Numbered from the stretch's first letter, positions 35,193 to 45,268 are shown. The stretch: 64,000 nucleotides of DNA from Lachnospiraceae bacterium (GCA_029012365.1 JAQXLY010000054.1:1-64000), one strand, 5' to 3'. Numbers and translations are program-made. Notes: a model not told the origin generated them from the sequence alone.

Positions 35193-36008
35193 TTATTCGT
35201 TTAAAAAGTAGGTAACGATAACCGGAACAAGTCCGTCCTCATCGTTTGAGATAGTAATGACATCCGCTGCTTCTTTGACTTCCCTTTGTGCATTTTCCAT
35301 GGCAACACCGATACCTGCATATTGTAACATGGTAATATCATTGTAACCGTCGCCGCAGCAGATGCACTCCTCGCTGGTCAGACCGAGAGAAGGAAGGAGA
35401 CGTTCCAGTGCATGGGCCTTATCCACCAGAGGCGGCATGATTTCAAGGAAAAACGGCTCGGAACGATAAATGTTAAGTACACCGTAGTAGCGCTTTTTCA
35501 GTTCCTCCGTAAGCGGAGCAAGCACCTCCGGCTCGCCGCTTATCAGGCACTTGTTTACCGGAAAGCGGATGGCATCTATAAAATTTTCTGTCTGAAAAAT
35601 CTCACGACGGTTAATCCGTGCCTCCAGCTCCATGTATTTATCCACACGTGTACCTGTAATCACATTATCCTGCGGGTCATACGTAATCATACCGACTCCC
35701 TTTTCCTTCGCAATCTCATAAATCTGTGGAATAAACTGCTGCGGGAGAGTATGATTATAGATAATCTCGCCGGTGGAATAACGGACAATCCGTGCACCGT
35801 TATAGGAGATGACATAGCCGCCGTATTGTCCCAGCCTGCATTCCTCTGCAATGGGTTCTATACCGGCGGTAGGTCTGCCGGAAGCGATGACTAAAGTATT
35901 TCCTGCTGCCTGCATGGCATAGAGCGCATTTTTTGTGGCAGGGGTCACTTCTTTATTGGAATTGGTTAATGTGCCGTCAATATCCAGTACAAGAATTTTG
36001 TGTCTCAT
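35193..36008 (-). CDS. Cof-type HAD phosphatase
   Basis: 271 residues. HAD motif I is LVLDIDGTLTNSNKEV (Asp nucleophile at about residue 8), motif II VIASGRPT, and the C-terminal GDGYNDITMLQYAGIGVAME gives motifs III-IV. The C2B cap between is typical of Cof proteins, which hydrolyse sugar phosphates or vitamin phosphates. It lies 16 bp upstream of nothing else on its strand; the M32 peptidase gene just upstream on the same strand ends 16 bp before its start, so the two may be co-transcribed. Substrate unknown. Confidence 0.9.
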   Translation of the reverse strand: MRHKILVLDIDGTLTNSNKEVTPATKNALYAMQAAGNTLVIASGRPTAGIEPIAEECRLGQYGGYVISYNGARIVRYSTGEIIYNHTLPQQFIPQIYEIAKEKGVGMITYDPQDNVITGTRVDKYMELEARINRREIFQTENFIDAIRFPVNKCLISGEPEVLAPLTEELKKRYYGVLNIYRSEPFFLEIMPPLVDKAHALERLLPSLGLTSEECICCGDGYNDITMLQYAGIGVAMENAQREVKEAADVITISNDEDGLVPVIVTYFLNE

Positions 36009-36024
36009 TTGTAGAATACCTCTC

Positions 36025-37530
36025 TTAAAGTTGATATAGTTTTGTATATTTCTCGGTTAAATACCTAATATAGTAGTCCGGGTTGAATTCCTCGCCGGTT
36101 ATTTTTTTTAATAATTCATTGGTTGGATATACAGCCCCGTATTTGTGAATGTTGTCTCTCAAAAATTCGCGTACCGGAACCGGATTTCCTTCCTTTAAAT
36201 AATCGGCAAGAGGTATTTTTTCTTCCATATAGTGATAAATCTGTGCGGCAATGGCCGAACCGACAGCATAAGACGGAAAGTAACCAAAACTGCCGAGTGC
36301 CCAGTGAATGTCCTGCAGAATCCCTTCGGAAGCATTCTTCGGAGTAATACCGAGATAATCATTGTATTTTTTGTTCCAGAGCTCAGGAAGCTCTTTTACG
36401 GTGCATTTCCCTGAAAAAATCTCTTTTTCCAATTCATACCGAATCATTATGTGTAACGGATAAGTAAGTTCATCCGCCTCAGTACGGATTGGACCGGGCT
36501 CTGCTTTGTTGATACCGGAAATGAAGGCATCAAGAGAAACATCATGAAGCTCCTGCGGAAACGTTTCTTTTAATTTCGGAAATAAAGGTTCCCAGAATTC
36601 TCTGCTTCTGCCGATCATATTTTCATAGAAACGGGACTGTGATTCATGCATGCCCATGGAAATGCTTGAACCGGCAGGTGTACCGGTCAGGGCATCATCA
36701 ACTCCCATTTCATAAAGTGCATGGCCGGTTTCATGAATTGCCGAAAAGATACCGCTTTCAAGGTTATTGTCATAAAAATGATTGGTCAGACGAACGTCAT
36801 GGTTGTGAAACGCAGTTGTAAAAGGGTGTTCGCTTTCTGCAATTACACCGCGGTTAAAGTCAAATCCCAGATAGCCCGAAAGATAACGGCAAAAGCCGCG
36901 CTGAATTTCCGCCGGATAATAGCGGGCATTGTAGGACTTGTTAATCAGGTCATTCTTTTCGGATACTTTTTTTAAAAGAGGCACAAGGGCATCCCGGAGC
37001 TTTGAAAAAAAGTCATCCAAAACCTTCGTAGTAAAGCCCTCCTCATATTCGTCCAGCAGAAGGTCATATAAATTATCCCCCCTTTGAGCCCGGTACGAGG
37101 CAAAGCGGCGGGTAAAATCAATAAGCTTTTCAAGTATTGGGGCAAAATCTTCGAATTTGCCGGTAAGCTTTGCACGGCAGTAAACAGTTTGTGCCGTTGC
37201 ACAAAGCTCGGAAAATTCACGGTACTCACCCTGCGGAATACAGGATAGCTTTTTATACTCCTTTTGAAGCAGCCTTACAACTGCCTGCTCGGATACATTA
37301 AGTGTATCCTGTTCCTTTTTGGAAGAAAGCTTTTTAATTAAATCGCGTACTTCATCACAGACCAGAATACAATACGCTTCTTCGGATAAGATACCGACTG
37401 ATTTTGCGGTATATTCGGCTGCCGCCGGGGGAGCAAGGGTTTCCATGTCCCAGGAGAGCAGGGCAAGGGCAGTCTGATAAGCATGACTGCGTTCAAGATA
37501 AGGAAGTAACTGTTCATAAAACTTATTCAT
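36025..37530 (-). CDS. M32-family (thermostable) carboxypeptidase
   Basis: 501 residues from the start at 37530, supported by GGAAAGGA upstream; the frame to 37557 adds nine unlikely residues. The M32 zinc motif HETGH is at about 266-270, with conserved HPFTT before it and HESQSRFYEN after it, as in Taq carboxypeptidase. It removes C-terminal residues from peptides in the cytoplasm and depends on a metal ion. Length is standard. The Cof phosphatase gene follows 16 bp downstream. Confidence 0.92.
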   Translation of the reverse strand: MNKFYEQLLPYLERSHAYQTALALLSWDMETLAPPAAAEYTAKSVGILSEEAYCILVCDEVRDLIKKLSSKKEQDTLNVSEQAVVRLLQKEYKKLSCIPQGEYREFSELCATAQTVYCRAKLTGKFEDFAPILEKLIDFTRRFASYRAQRGDNLYDLLLDEYEEGFTTKVLDDFFSKLRDALVPLLKKVSEKNDLINKSYNARYYPAEIQRGFCRYLSGYLGFDFNRGVIAESEHPFTTAFHNHDVRLTNHFYDNNLESGIFSAIHETGHALYEMGVDDALTGTPAGSSISMGMHESQSRFYENMIGRSREFWEPLFPKLKETFPQELHDVSLDAFISGINKAEPGPIRTEADELTYPLHIMIRYELEKEIFSGKCTVKELPELWNKKYNDYLGITPKNASEGILQDIHWALGSFGYFPSYAVGSAIAAQIYHYMEEKIPLADYLKEGNPVPVREFLRDNIHKYGAVYPTNELLKKITGEEFNPDYYIRYLTEKYTKLYQL

Positions 37531-37727
37531 AAAAGTCCTTTCCGTGCACAGGCACATAAGCCGCGATAAGCGTGAACTTCAACTATATTATAGCATTATT
37601 TCATTCATCTGACAAGAGATAGCAAAATTAGGTGCTGACAAAATGCTTTGATATAACAATTATGCTGCAAAACGGAATAAACTATGCACGGCAGGGGAAT
37701 AATGGAAACGACAAGGAGGAATTGGAA

Positions 37728-38999
37728 ATGAGTAAGATAGTACGGATTACCGGAAGAGAAATATTGGATTCCCGTGCCAATCCTACAGTAGAGGCAACAG
37801 TTTATCTCGAAAACGGAAGTAAAGGGACGGCAGCAGCTCCATCCGGCGCTTCCACCGGTGCCTTTGAAGCAGTGGAACTAAGGGACGGAGATAAACAGCG
37901 TTACGACGGAAAAGGTGTGAAAACTGCTGTGGCTCACGTAAATGAGGACATTGCAGCATTATTAACAGGCAGGGATGCCTTTTATCAGGGGCAGATAGAC
38001 GAGGCAATGCAGGTATTGGACGGAACCGAGAATAAAAGCAGACTCGGTGCGAATGCGATACTGGCGGTCTCACTTGCGGCTGCGAAAGCAGAAGCCGACG
38101 GGTGCGGGCTTCCGCTGTATCGTTACATCGGAGGAATAAACGGAAGAAAGCTCCCGATTCCTATGATGAATATTTTAAACGGCGGCCGTCATGCAGGAAA
38201 TAATCTGGATGTACAGGAGTTTATGATTCTTCCGGTGGGGGCGGAGCGCTTTTGCGTAGGCTTAAGACAGTGTTGTGAGGTGTATCATGCGTTAGAGGGA
38301 CTTTTAAAGGAGAAAGGGCTCTCCTGCGGAATCGGGGATGAAGGTGGTTTTGCCCCGGATTTGGAGAGTGAGGAGGAAGCAATAGAGCTGATTCTTTCGG
38401 CGGTTGAGCGTGCGGGATATACGGCGGGAGCCGGAAAGGATTTTATGATTTCTCTTGACGTAGCGGCATCGGAGTGGAAAGAAGAAAAGAAAAACAGCGG
38501 ACAATTTTCCTACCGTCTTCCGAAAAAGGATACGGTATTTACATCGGAAGGGTTGATGGAGCACTGGGATACGCTGACCAGAAAGTATCCGATTTTCTCA
38601 CTGGAGGACCCATTGGATGAAGAAGACTGGGACGGATGGAGAATGCTGACACAAAGAATCGGGCAGAGGGTGCTGTTAGTAGGGGATGACTTATTTGTGA
38701 CAAATCCGAAGAGATTACGGTATGGAATTAAAAACGAGGCGGCAAACGCAATATTAATTAAGCCGAACCAAATCGGGTCGCTTTCGGAAACAATGGAAGC
38801 AGTCAGGCTTGCAAAGGAAAACGGGTATCAGGCAATTATGTCACATCGGAGCGGTGAAACCGAGGATACTACAATCGCAGACTTAGCCGTCGGACTCAAT
38901 ACGGGATATATAAAGACCGGGGCACCGTGCCGGGCTGAGCGTACCGCGAAGTATAACAGGCTGCTTTGGATCGAGGAGCAGTTAAGGGAAATAAGATAA
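37728..38999 (+). CDS. eno: Enolase
   Basis: 423 residues from ATG 37728 (AAGGAGG at 37713-37719); the longer frame to 37632 is untypical. Family landmarks are [37 protein letters not shown], the catalytic [23 protein letters not shown], and the [14 protein letters not shown] and [10 protein letters not shown] blocks. It interconverts 2-phosphoglycerate and phosphoenolpyruvate in glycolysis. The gene is slightly shorter than the usual 430, stands apart from other glycolytic genes, and is only moderately typical in its C-terminus, so it could be a second copy beside a clustered enolase elsewhere. Confidence 0.92.
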   Translation: MSKIVRITGREILDSRANPTVEATVYLENGSKGTAAAPSGASTGAFEAVELRDGDKQRYDGKGVKTAVAHVNEDIAALLTGRDAFYQGQIDEAMQVLDGTENKSRLGANAILAVSLAAAKAEADGCGLPLYRYIGGINGRKLPIPMMNILNGGRHAGNNLDVQEFMILPVGAERFCVGLRQCCEVYHALEGLLKEKGLSCGIGDEGGFAPDLESEEEAIELILSAVERAGYTAGAGKDFMISLDVAASEWKEEKKNSGQFSYRLPKKDTVFTSEGLMEHWDTLTRKYPIFSLEDPLDEEDWDGWRMLTQRIGQRVLLVGDDLFVTNPKRLRYGIKNEAANAILIKPNQIGSLSETMEAVRLAKENGYQAIMSHRSGETEDTTIADLAVGLNTGYIKTGAPCRAERTAKYNRLLWIEEQLREIR

Positions 39000-39005
39000 G
39001 AAAAG

Positions 39006-39052
39006 AGGGCTGCCGCGCGCAAGCATACGTGCGACAGCCCCCTGCATTTTGT
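39006..39052. terminator. Bidirectional terminator between enolase and a small minus-strand gene
   Basis: GGGCTGCCGCGCG (39007 on) pairs with the CGTGCGACAGCCC ending near 39040; T-rich sequence on both sides. Same core as at 10205 and 28724. Confidence 0.8.
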
Positions 39053-39246
39053 TATACGCCACCGACCGGTACAGGCTCGGAAAGTCGGTATCGGTAGTAT
39101 TTGATGATGTTTCCGCTTTCAAGTGCGATTTTTTCCGACGGAATTAGATTAATATCCCTGACATAAGGGATGGGATAGTATATTGTGAAGTTCTCTGCGA
39201 CCGTGGAATCAAACGGTAACAGAGGAGTATAGCTTTGTTTGTCCAT
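39052..39246 (-). CDS. Small uncharacterised protein (64 residues)
   Basis: MDKQSYTPLLPFDSTVAENF starts at 39246 with GGGAGG 8 bp upstream, so translation is likely. No signal peptide, membrane segment or known domain is seen; the middle contains an aromatic, Pro-rich stretch (IYYPIPYVRDINLIP). It begins 59 bp after the stop of the P-type ATPase gene on the same strand and may be co-transcribed with it, ending at the terminator shared with enolase. Not recognised. Function unknown. Confidence 0.55.
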   Translation of the reverse strand: MDKQSYTPLLPFDSTVAENFTIYYPIPYVRDINLIPSEKIALESGNIIKYYRYRLSEPVPVGGV

Positions 39247-39305
39247 GATCCGATGCCTCCCTTTTCTTCAGTATAGCACGAAGAATTCGGGAAAGCAAGG
39301 TGCGG

Positions 39306-41966
39306 TTACGCTTTTTGTATTCGTTTTTGCATTTCCACAATCGGCAACGGCATAAGAGAGAGGATGGCTACCACACACCACGCACTCCGGGACAGAGGCG
39401 TAACCGAAAAAATCTTTGCTGCGAAAGGAAAAGTAATTACACTGATTTGTAAAAAGGCACAAATTACAAATGAGAGCAAAAGCTTCGGATTAGTAAAAAA
39501 ACCGATTTCCGCAAGCGGATGGTCGCTTCGCATATGAAAGGCATGCACAAGCTGTGACAGACTAAGTACCGCAAAGGTCATTGTGGAACCTGCGTGAAAA
39601 AAGCGGTTTCCGAGTACATAGGCAAGCAGTGAAATTCCTCCTATCATGGCACCCTCAAAGGCGATTTTAAAGCCTAATCCATCGGCAAACAGGCTCTTTC
39701 CGGCATTGCACGGCGGACGCTGCATAACATCCTTTTCTGTCGGTTCCACGCCAAGTGCCGCAGCCGGAAGAGAGTCGGTAATCAGATTGACCCACAGTAA
39801 CTGAACCGCAAGTAACGGCGACGGCATACCGAGTAAGAGTGCCGCAAGTATGGTAATGATTTCACCTATATTACAGGAAAGCAGAAAATGGACCGAGCGG
39901 CGGATGTTTGCAAAGATTCCGCGTCCTTCGCGCACTGCGGCAACGATTGTTGAAAAGTTGTCATCCAGAAGTACCATATCGGCTGCTTCCTTTGCAACAT
40001 CCGTGCCGCCACGTCCCATAGCACAGCCGATATCAGCTGCCTTTAGAGCCGGTGCGTCATTGATACCGTCTCCGGTCATTGCTACGACTTCACCGCGTGC
40101 CTGTAAGGCACGGACGATTGCAACCTTATGCTCCGGAGCGACTCTGGCAAAAACGCGGCAGGTTCCGACGCACTCGATTAACTCCGCTTCGCTCATTGCG
40201 GCAAGCTCTTCGCCCGTAACCGGGCGGTCACCCGGTGAGCAGATGCCTAAGTCTGCCGCAATGGCACGGGCCGTAAGGGCATGATCACCGGTAATCATGA
40301 CCGGGGTAATTCCGGCCTCCCTGCAGATACGTACACATTCACGTACCTCAGGACGAGGCGGGTCCATAAGACAAAGAAAGCCGAGCAGAATCAAATCGCG
40401 CTCTGCCTGATTCGCGGGAGTATTCCGGTCCAGAAGCTTTCTGCAGGAGGTATCTGTCAATGGGCGGTAGGCGACAGCCAGAACCCGGAGTGCGCGTTCG
40501 GCACATTGATTACAGTAATCGGTAAGTGCTCTGTGAAGGGGTGCGGTAAGAGGAGTCATTGCGCCATTGTCATATAGGGAGGTGCAATGTGACAAAACAA
40601 CCTCCGGGGCACCCTTACAAACCAGAAAGGCATATGTATCCTGTGGCATGGCAGGAAGCGGGAAAATGTTACTTCCTGAAAGGAGATGTACGGTAGACAT
40701 ACATTTTCTGGAGGAATCAAAAGGATATTCGGCAAGGCGTCTGTATCTCGTGTCCGGCATAGGATTGCACAGCGAAGCCTTTTTTGCGGCATTTAAAAGT
40801 GCAAGCTCCGTCGGATCTCCGTTTCCGGAACCGCCTGATTCAAAATATGCATTATTACATAGTGCTGCACATAAGAGGAGAGGTTTCGCCTCCGGCTCGT
40901 TTTCGGCAAGGGTCTTTTTCCCGTTAGAGAGCTCTGTGACGGTCATGCGGTTTTCTGTCAGAGTACCGGTTTTATCGGAGCATATATAGGTGGCACTGCC
41001 CAGTGTTTCCACAGCGGCAAGATGGCGGATAACCGCTTTTTTCTTTGCCATGCGCTGGACACCGAGAGACAATACAATGGTGACGATTGCGGGCAGACCT
41101 TCGGGAATAGCAGCCACGCCCAGACTGACAGCTGTCATAAACATTGTAAATACAGGACGTCCCTGTATGGTTCCCAGAAGAAAAACAAACAGGCAGATGG
41201 CAAGTACCGTGATTCCGAGAAGCTTTCCGGTATGGGCAAGATGTTTTTTTAAAGGAGTGTCGGGTGAAATGTCCTGCTGGATAAGGTCAGCGATTTTTCC
41301 CACCTGTGTCCGCATCCCGGTATAGGCAACTACAGCAGTGGCATGACCGGAGATAACAACAGACCCCGCACTAACCATATTGATTAAGTCTCCGACCGGA
41401 GTTTCGGCAGCAAGTCTGCAGTCTGCGCATTTCTTCACCGGTTCGGATTCACCGGTAAGAGAGGATTCGTCGACGCGAAGCTGTTCCGCCTGTAGAAGGC
41501 GGGCATCGGCAGGCACCATGGAACCTGCCGAAAGTAAAATGATATCACCGGGAACAAGTTCCCTTGCCGGGAGCAGTTTTCGCTTTCCGTCGCGGATGAC
41601 CTGTGCTTCCGGGGCGGAGAGCTTACGCAGAAGTGCCAGGGAATGCTCTGCCTTTGCCTCCTGTGCAACACCAAGGACGGCATTAACCACAACAATAATC
41701 AGGATAATCAGGGGTTCGGTAAAATCCGCATTCCCTTCAAACAAAGAGGTGAGAAACGAGATGAATGCGGCACCTAACAAAATCAGAATCATAAAGTCGT
41801 TAAACTGCTCCGCAAAACGGGAAAGCAGGCTGCGTGGCTTCTGACCGGATAGTTCATTATAGCCGTAGTCCGTAATTCGCTTTCTTGCTTCTTTTTCGGA
41901 TAAACCTTCTTCCCTGCTCTGCAAAGCATACAGTGCGTCCTGAACAGAAAGGGTGTGAAGCTTCAT
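39306..41966 (-). CDS. Calcium-transporting P-type ATPase
   Basis: 886 residues with the full P2-type layout: N-terminal cytosolic part, two membrane pairs, the TGES actuator (171-174), the PEGLP ion-site helix (288-292), the phosphorylated Asp331 in DKTGTLTEN, MTGDHALTARAIA and GDGINDAPALKAAD in the hinge, and a C-terminal membrane block. The VAAIPEGLP motif is that of Ca2+ (SERCA/PMCA-like) and related pumps rather than the CPx heavy-metal type. It should use ATP to expel Ca2+ from the cytosol. A small unknown protein gene follows on the same strand. No frame damage is seen. Confidence 0.9.
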   Translation of the reverse strand: MKLHTLSVQDALYALQSREEGLSEKEARKRITDYGYNELSGQKPRSLLSRFAEQFNDFMILILLGAAFISFLTSLFEGNADFTEPLIILIIVVVNAVLGVAQEAKAEHSLALLRKLSAPEAQVIRDGKRKLLPARELVPGDIILLSAGSMVPADARLLQAEQLRVDESSLTGESEPVKKCADCRLAAETPVGDLINMVSAGSVVISGHATAVVAYTGMRTQVGKIADLIQQDISPDTPLKKHLAHTGKLLGITVLAICLFVFLLGTIQGRPVFTMFMTAVSLGVAAIPEGLPAIVTIVLSLGVQRMAKKKAVIRHLAAVETLGSATYICSDKTGTLTENRMTVTELSNGKKTLAENEPEAKPLLLCAALCNNAYFESGGSGNGDPTELALLNAAKKASLCNPMPDTRYRRLAEYPFDSSRKCMSTVHLLSGSNIFPLPAMPQDTYAFLVCKGAPEVVLSHCTSLYDNGAMTPLTAPLHRALTDYCNQCAERALRVLAVAYRPLTDTSCRKLLDRNTPANQAERDLILLGFLCLMDPPRPEVRECVRICREAGITPVMITGDHALTARAIAADLGICSPGDRPVTGEELAAMSEAELIECVGTCRVFARVAPEHKVAIVRALQARGEVVAMTGDGINDAPALKAADIGCAMGRGGTDVAKEAADMVLLDDNFSTIVAAVREGRGIFANIRRSVHFLLSCNIGEIITILAALLLGMPSPLLAVQLLWVNLITDSLPAAALGVEPTEKDVMQRPPCNAGKSLFADGLGFKIAFEGAMIGGISLLAYVLGNRFFHAGSTMTFAVLSLSQLVHAFHMRSDHPLAEIGFFTNPKLLLSFVICAFLQISVITFPFAAKIFSVTPLSRSAWCVVAILSLMPLPIVEMQKRIQKA

Positions 41967-42232
41967 AATAACCTCCTGAAAGTATAATCAAAAAAATATA
42001 TGTCACAAGGCAAAAAGGTATGACAAACCGTCTGGTTTCAAGGCTTTGGTACACTTTTTTAATCAAAATTCCGTTGTTCAAATTAGACAAAAAACGACAA
42101 AAAATATGTGAAAATTCCCGATATTTACAAAAGAAAAAAAGTATAGTAAGATTTTCTTGTCTGATAATATTATCTGATTTCATTTGGATATCCCGGTAGA
42201 ATTCCAGTAAAAATTGTAGGTGAAGGTGAAGC

Positions 42233-43033
42233 ATGAAAATTGCATTTTGGAGCAATGTCAGACATCAAAGCGGCGTTACATCGAGTGTAGCGGTAATAAG
42301 CATATTGTGGGCAGAATTATATGCCGAGGAAATTGCGGTTACGTCAAACCATATCTGTAACGGCAGTCTGGTAAAACGGCTGCACGGTGGCAGCGAACAG
42401 GAAGAAAAGGCGGCACGAAGGGCATATTGTTATACCCTGGGTGAGCCCGAATATTTTCGCATGCTGTACGGAGGGAAAACGAAGACGGCACTTTGGTTGA
42501 ATGACAGTTTATATTATTTCCCGATGGAGGGAGAGGGGGGAGAGTTGTTTTACGACACAGGTTTAAAAGGAATAGAGAAACAGATGGGAGACAGGGAATA
42601 TCTGATTATTGACACTGCATGCGGCTGTGGAAGCAGCTCGCAAAGAATTTTACAGGAAGCGGAAATTACGGTGGTACTGCTTCCGCCCGAAAGGGAAGGT
42701 GTGGATGCTTTTTTTAAGTCGGAAACTCCACTGCGGGAAAACAGCTTCTTTATTTTGGGAAATTACCGGTCGGTGCCGCCGTATTGCCCGTCGAATCTTG
42801 CACAAAAGTATAAAGTACCCCGCGAACGAATCGGACAAATTCCGTATAATTACGGATTTGAGCAGGCAATGCGTGAAGGGAGCACAATTGCATTTATTGC
42901 CGGGAATCTGAACTGTTCCAAACGAAGCAAGGAATATCATTTTATTCGTTGTGCAAAAAAGACGGTGGAGAGCTTAAGAAAATACGCAATCAGCAGGAGG
43001 GATGAGTTGTGCGCAGACTACGTAAAAGTGTAA
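42233..43033 (+). CDS. MinD/ParA-like protein with degenerate P-loop (Tad-like cluster, A)
   Basis: 266 residues. The N-terminus MKIAFWSNVRHQSGVTSSVA has the strand-loop-helix of a MinD/ParA P-loop, but the canonical KGGxGKT is replaced by HQSGVTSS, without the Walker Lys pair. A Walker-B-like EYLIIDTACGCGSS follows at about residues 123-137, and LLPPEREGV then fits the fold. Such degenerate MinD-like proteins occur in Flp/Tad-type pilus clusters, like TadZ, and probably place or regulate the machine without normal ATP hydrolysis. It overlaps the SAF gene by 25 bases and opens the operon. Confidence 0.65.
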   Translation: MKIAFWSNVRHQSGVTSSVAVISILWAELYAEEIAVTSNHICNGSLVKRLHGGSEQEEKAARRAYCYTLGEPEYFRMLYGGKTKTALWLNDSLYYFPMEGEGGELFYDTGLKGIEKQMGDREYLIIDTACGCGSSSQRILQEAEITVVLLPPEREGVDAFFKSETPLRENSFFILGNYRSVPPYCPSNLAQKYKVPRERIGQIPYNYGFEQAMREGSTIAFIAGNLNCSKRSKEYHFIRCAKKTVESLRKYAISRRDELCADYVKV

Positions 43034-43809
43034 GAAGGAGGATATTATATGCAGTGCTGTTTGTGGCAGCACAAATAATTCTTTTTTTTGCGGGGCAGAT
43101 GACTTTTCGGTACACGGTATGCCAAAGATACGAATCGCTGTTAAATGAGAAGGATGCCGTATTAACGGCCGCGGGACGTATGGTTTATGTTACGACAAAG
43201 GATGTAAAGGCGGGAGAATGCTTTACAAGAGAGAATGCGGAGGAAAGGTATCTTCTTTCCGAACAGAACCCTGAGTCGCTGGCAAAGGAGGTATTCGGTT
43301 CTGTTTCCTGTGCGGACATACCCGCCGGTGTTATCCTGAATACAGCTCTTTGTTGTTCGCAGGAGTTATCCGCAACGGAAAGAGAATGTGTATTTGATGA
43401 CATTGGGCAGACGGAGCGTTTTGAGGATTATGCTACGGTGGATGTAAGGCTTCGATACCCGAACGGAGAGAATTATTGTGTTCTGAAGCAGAAAAGGCTG
43501 CGAAGGACTGAGGGAAACACAGAAGAGTGCCGCTTTATTCTGACCGAACGGGAGCAGCTTATGATGAGCGGAGCACGTTATGATGTACAGCTGTACGGAG
43601 GAGCGGAACTGTATCTGGTAGGCTTTACCGAGGAACGGCTGCAGGAGAATGCAGAGAGCGGTTATATCCCGCCGGTACAGATAATGCTGCAGATACAAGA
43701 GCTGGACAATGAGAAGGAGCGTGACCCGGCAGGGTGGTACGAACAGCGCCGGGCATTGGAAGAACGTCTTTCGGAGCATGTAAAGCAGCGAAGAGAGGGT
43801 TTGCTGTAA
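43009..43809 (+). CDS. SAF-domain membrane protein (CpaB/RcpC-like)
   Basis: 266 residues starting with GTG at 43009, preceded by AGGAGGG at 42995-43001, overlapping the preceding gene. One membrane anchor near residues 12-30 (ILYAVLFVAAQIILFFAG) leads to a SAF-like core (VYVTTKDVKAGECFTRENAE then IPAGVILN), which CpaB/RcpC proteins have. In Tad systems the SAF protein forms part of the assembly at the cell wall. Only the fold and place in the operon support this role. The C-terminus is long and helical, charged and rich in Glu (NEKERDPAGWYEQRRALEERL). Confidence 0.65.
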   Translation: MRRLRKSVRRRILYAVLFVAAQIILFFAGQMTFRYTVCQRYESLLNEKDAVLTAAGRMVYVTTKDVKAGECFTRENAEERYLLSEQNPESLAKEVFGSVSCADIPAGVILNTALCCSQELSATERECVFDDIGQTERFEDYATVDVRLRYPNGENYCVLKQKRLRRTEGNTEECRFILTEREQLMMSGARYDVQLYGGAELYLVGFTEERLQENAESGYIPPVQIMLQIQELDNEKERDPAGWYEQRRALEERLSEHVKQRREGLL

Positions 43810-43819
43810 GGAGGAAGAA

Positions 43820-44482
43820 TTGCAAAGGAAAAGAGTTGGATTTGCAGGCTGTTACAGCCATGATATCATTTTAATTCTGGCGAAGGTATTAAGCTGTGTA
43901 GGAAAGAAAGTGCTGATACTGGATTGGAATGAACAGCATACACTGGGTGCATCTGTTCCGATGCCGGAAGAGCTGTCCGCCGGGAATGAAATCGTAGAAT
44001 ATGACGGGGTGTTTTTTACGGAACAGATTACGGATGCGGAAACGGAAGCGTCGTATGATGCGGTATTGATTGATTTTGGAATGACCGGTCGGAAAAAAGA
44101 GCTGGGGTGCTGCACGGAACTGATTCTTGTGACGGATATGCTGCCGCATCACATAAGACGGCTGTCCGGAGCAGAGCTGCCGGGTGAGCTTGTGAAAGAA
44201 TGTATTATTAGGGATGCGGTCGAAGGACACATTGCCGGGAAAAAGGAGTTAAAAGAGTTTTTTGAGGCTTTTCCGAACCGCATGGAGTTCTTTGTACCAC
44301 CGGACCGCCGGGATGTAGAGAACCGGTGTGTGTGTGAAACATTATATGAATATAATATAAACCGTGCATCCCCCGAGCTTCAGGGAGTTATTTATAGCAT
44401 AGCCGGACTGCTTTATCCGGAGTTCTCGGAACGGGAATTTCGTAAAAGACTAAGACATAGGGAAAGGAGACGGTATCATTGA
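43820..44482 (+). CDS. MinD/ParA-like protein with degenerate P-loop (Tad-like cluster, B)
   Basis: 220 residues from TTG at 43820 (AAGGAGGAAG upstream). MQRKRVGFAGCYSHDIILIL would be the P-loop, but the usual Gly-Lys-Thr motif is absent (GCYSHD). The next strand, KVLILDWNEQ, is that of MinD switch regions, and DAVLIDFGMTGRK sits at Walker B. Similar to the other two ATPase-like genes in architecture and operon position, but sequence identity is low. I take it as a TadZ-like partner; its ATP binding is doubtful. Confidence 0.55.
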   Translation: MQRKRVGFAGCYSHDIILILAKVLSCVGKKVLILDWNEQHTLGASVPMPEELSAGNEIVEYDGVFFTEQITDAETEASYDAVLIDFGMTGRKKELGCCTELILVTDMLPHHIRRLSGAELPGELVKECIIRDAVEGHIAGKKELKEFFEAFPNRMEFFVPPDRRDVENRCVCETLYEYNINRASPELQGVIYSIAGLLYPEFSEREFRKRLRHRERRRYH

Positions 44483-45267
44483 AGGTTGCAGTATGGAGTC
44501 CGACACCCTTTTCGGGGAGAAAAAGCACAAATCTGTTACTTCTGGCATTGCAGACAATTTGGGAGGAGGGCGGTGAACAGCTGGTCCTGCATGCGGATGC
44601 GGGGGGAAGCGGACCGGAGCATTTTCTGTTGTCGGGAGGGAACCGGAGCCGGATGATGAAGCAGATGGAGTTCGGTGTGGATTTGTTAAATAAGCTGCTG
44701 TACTGCAGGCGGTTTGATAAGGCTCTGGCAGTAAACGCGGCGTATACGTTCGCAGGCGGAAAGCTGCATATACTTCCTCCGGGAAACAGTTTCTTTTATC
44801 AGGAAAACAGTGCAGAGGCTGCAGCTGCGACAGTCGGTATTATGAGACATGCCGCTGCGGAATTTCAAAACGTATGGGTAGAGCTCCCGGCGGGATTGTC
44901 GGACTTTTCGAGACAGGTTCTTTCCGCAGCGGATATGGTAATTATTAATCTGGCACAGAGTCCGTTTGAGCTTTCAAAGGCGGAGCAAATACCCACATTT
45001 CGCAGAGAGCTCTTTGTTGTGGGGGCTTATGAGCAGAGATGTGTTTACAGCAGGCGTAACCTGATGCTTCTTAACCCCCGGTTAAGAGGAAAATGTGTGG
45101 TAGTGCCGTATTGTGCGGATTATCTGGCTGCCTGCTGTGCCGGAGAGGTTGAAGCATTTTGGGAGAGAGGCTGCAGACAGGGAGAGGAGGAAATCACGGA
45201 CCCGTTTTTCAAGGCGGTAAAGAAGGCATACCTTGGATGGAAACGGTGTCGTGCACAAGTACCTTAA
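44479..45267 (+). CDS. MinD/ParA-like protein with degenerate P-loop (Tad-like cluster, C)
   Basis: 262 residues from a TTG at 44479 that overlaps the previous stop. MKVAVWSPTPFSGRKSTNLL has the strand-loop-helix opening like gene A, with PFSGRKSTN where KGGVGKT is expected; one Lys and Ser/Thr are kept, so weak nucleotide binding is possible. A QNVWVELPAGLSDFSR strand fits Walker B, with Glu in place of Asp. The parallel MKxAxWS opening of A and C suggests common descent by duplication. It ends one base before the CpaF-like gene start. Confidence 0.55.
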   Translation: MKVAVWSPTPFSGRKSTNLLLLALQTIWEEGGEQLVLHADAGGSGPEHFLLSGGNRSRMMKQMEFGVDLLNKLLYCRRFDKALAVNAAYTFAGGKLHILPPGNSFFYQENSAEAAAATVGIMRHAAAEFQNVWVELPAGLSDFSRQVLSAADMVIINLAQSPFELSKAEQIPTFRRELFVVGAYEQRCVYSRRNLMLLNPRLRGKCVVVPYCADYLAACCAGEVEAFWERGCRQGEEEITDPFFKAVKKAYLGWKRCRAQVP

Positions 45268-45268
45268 T

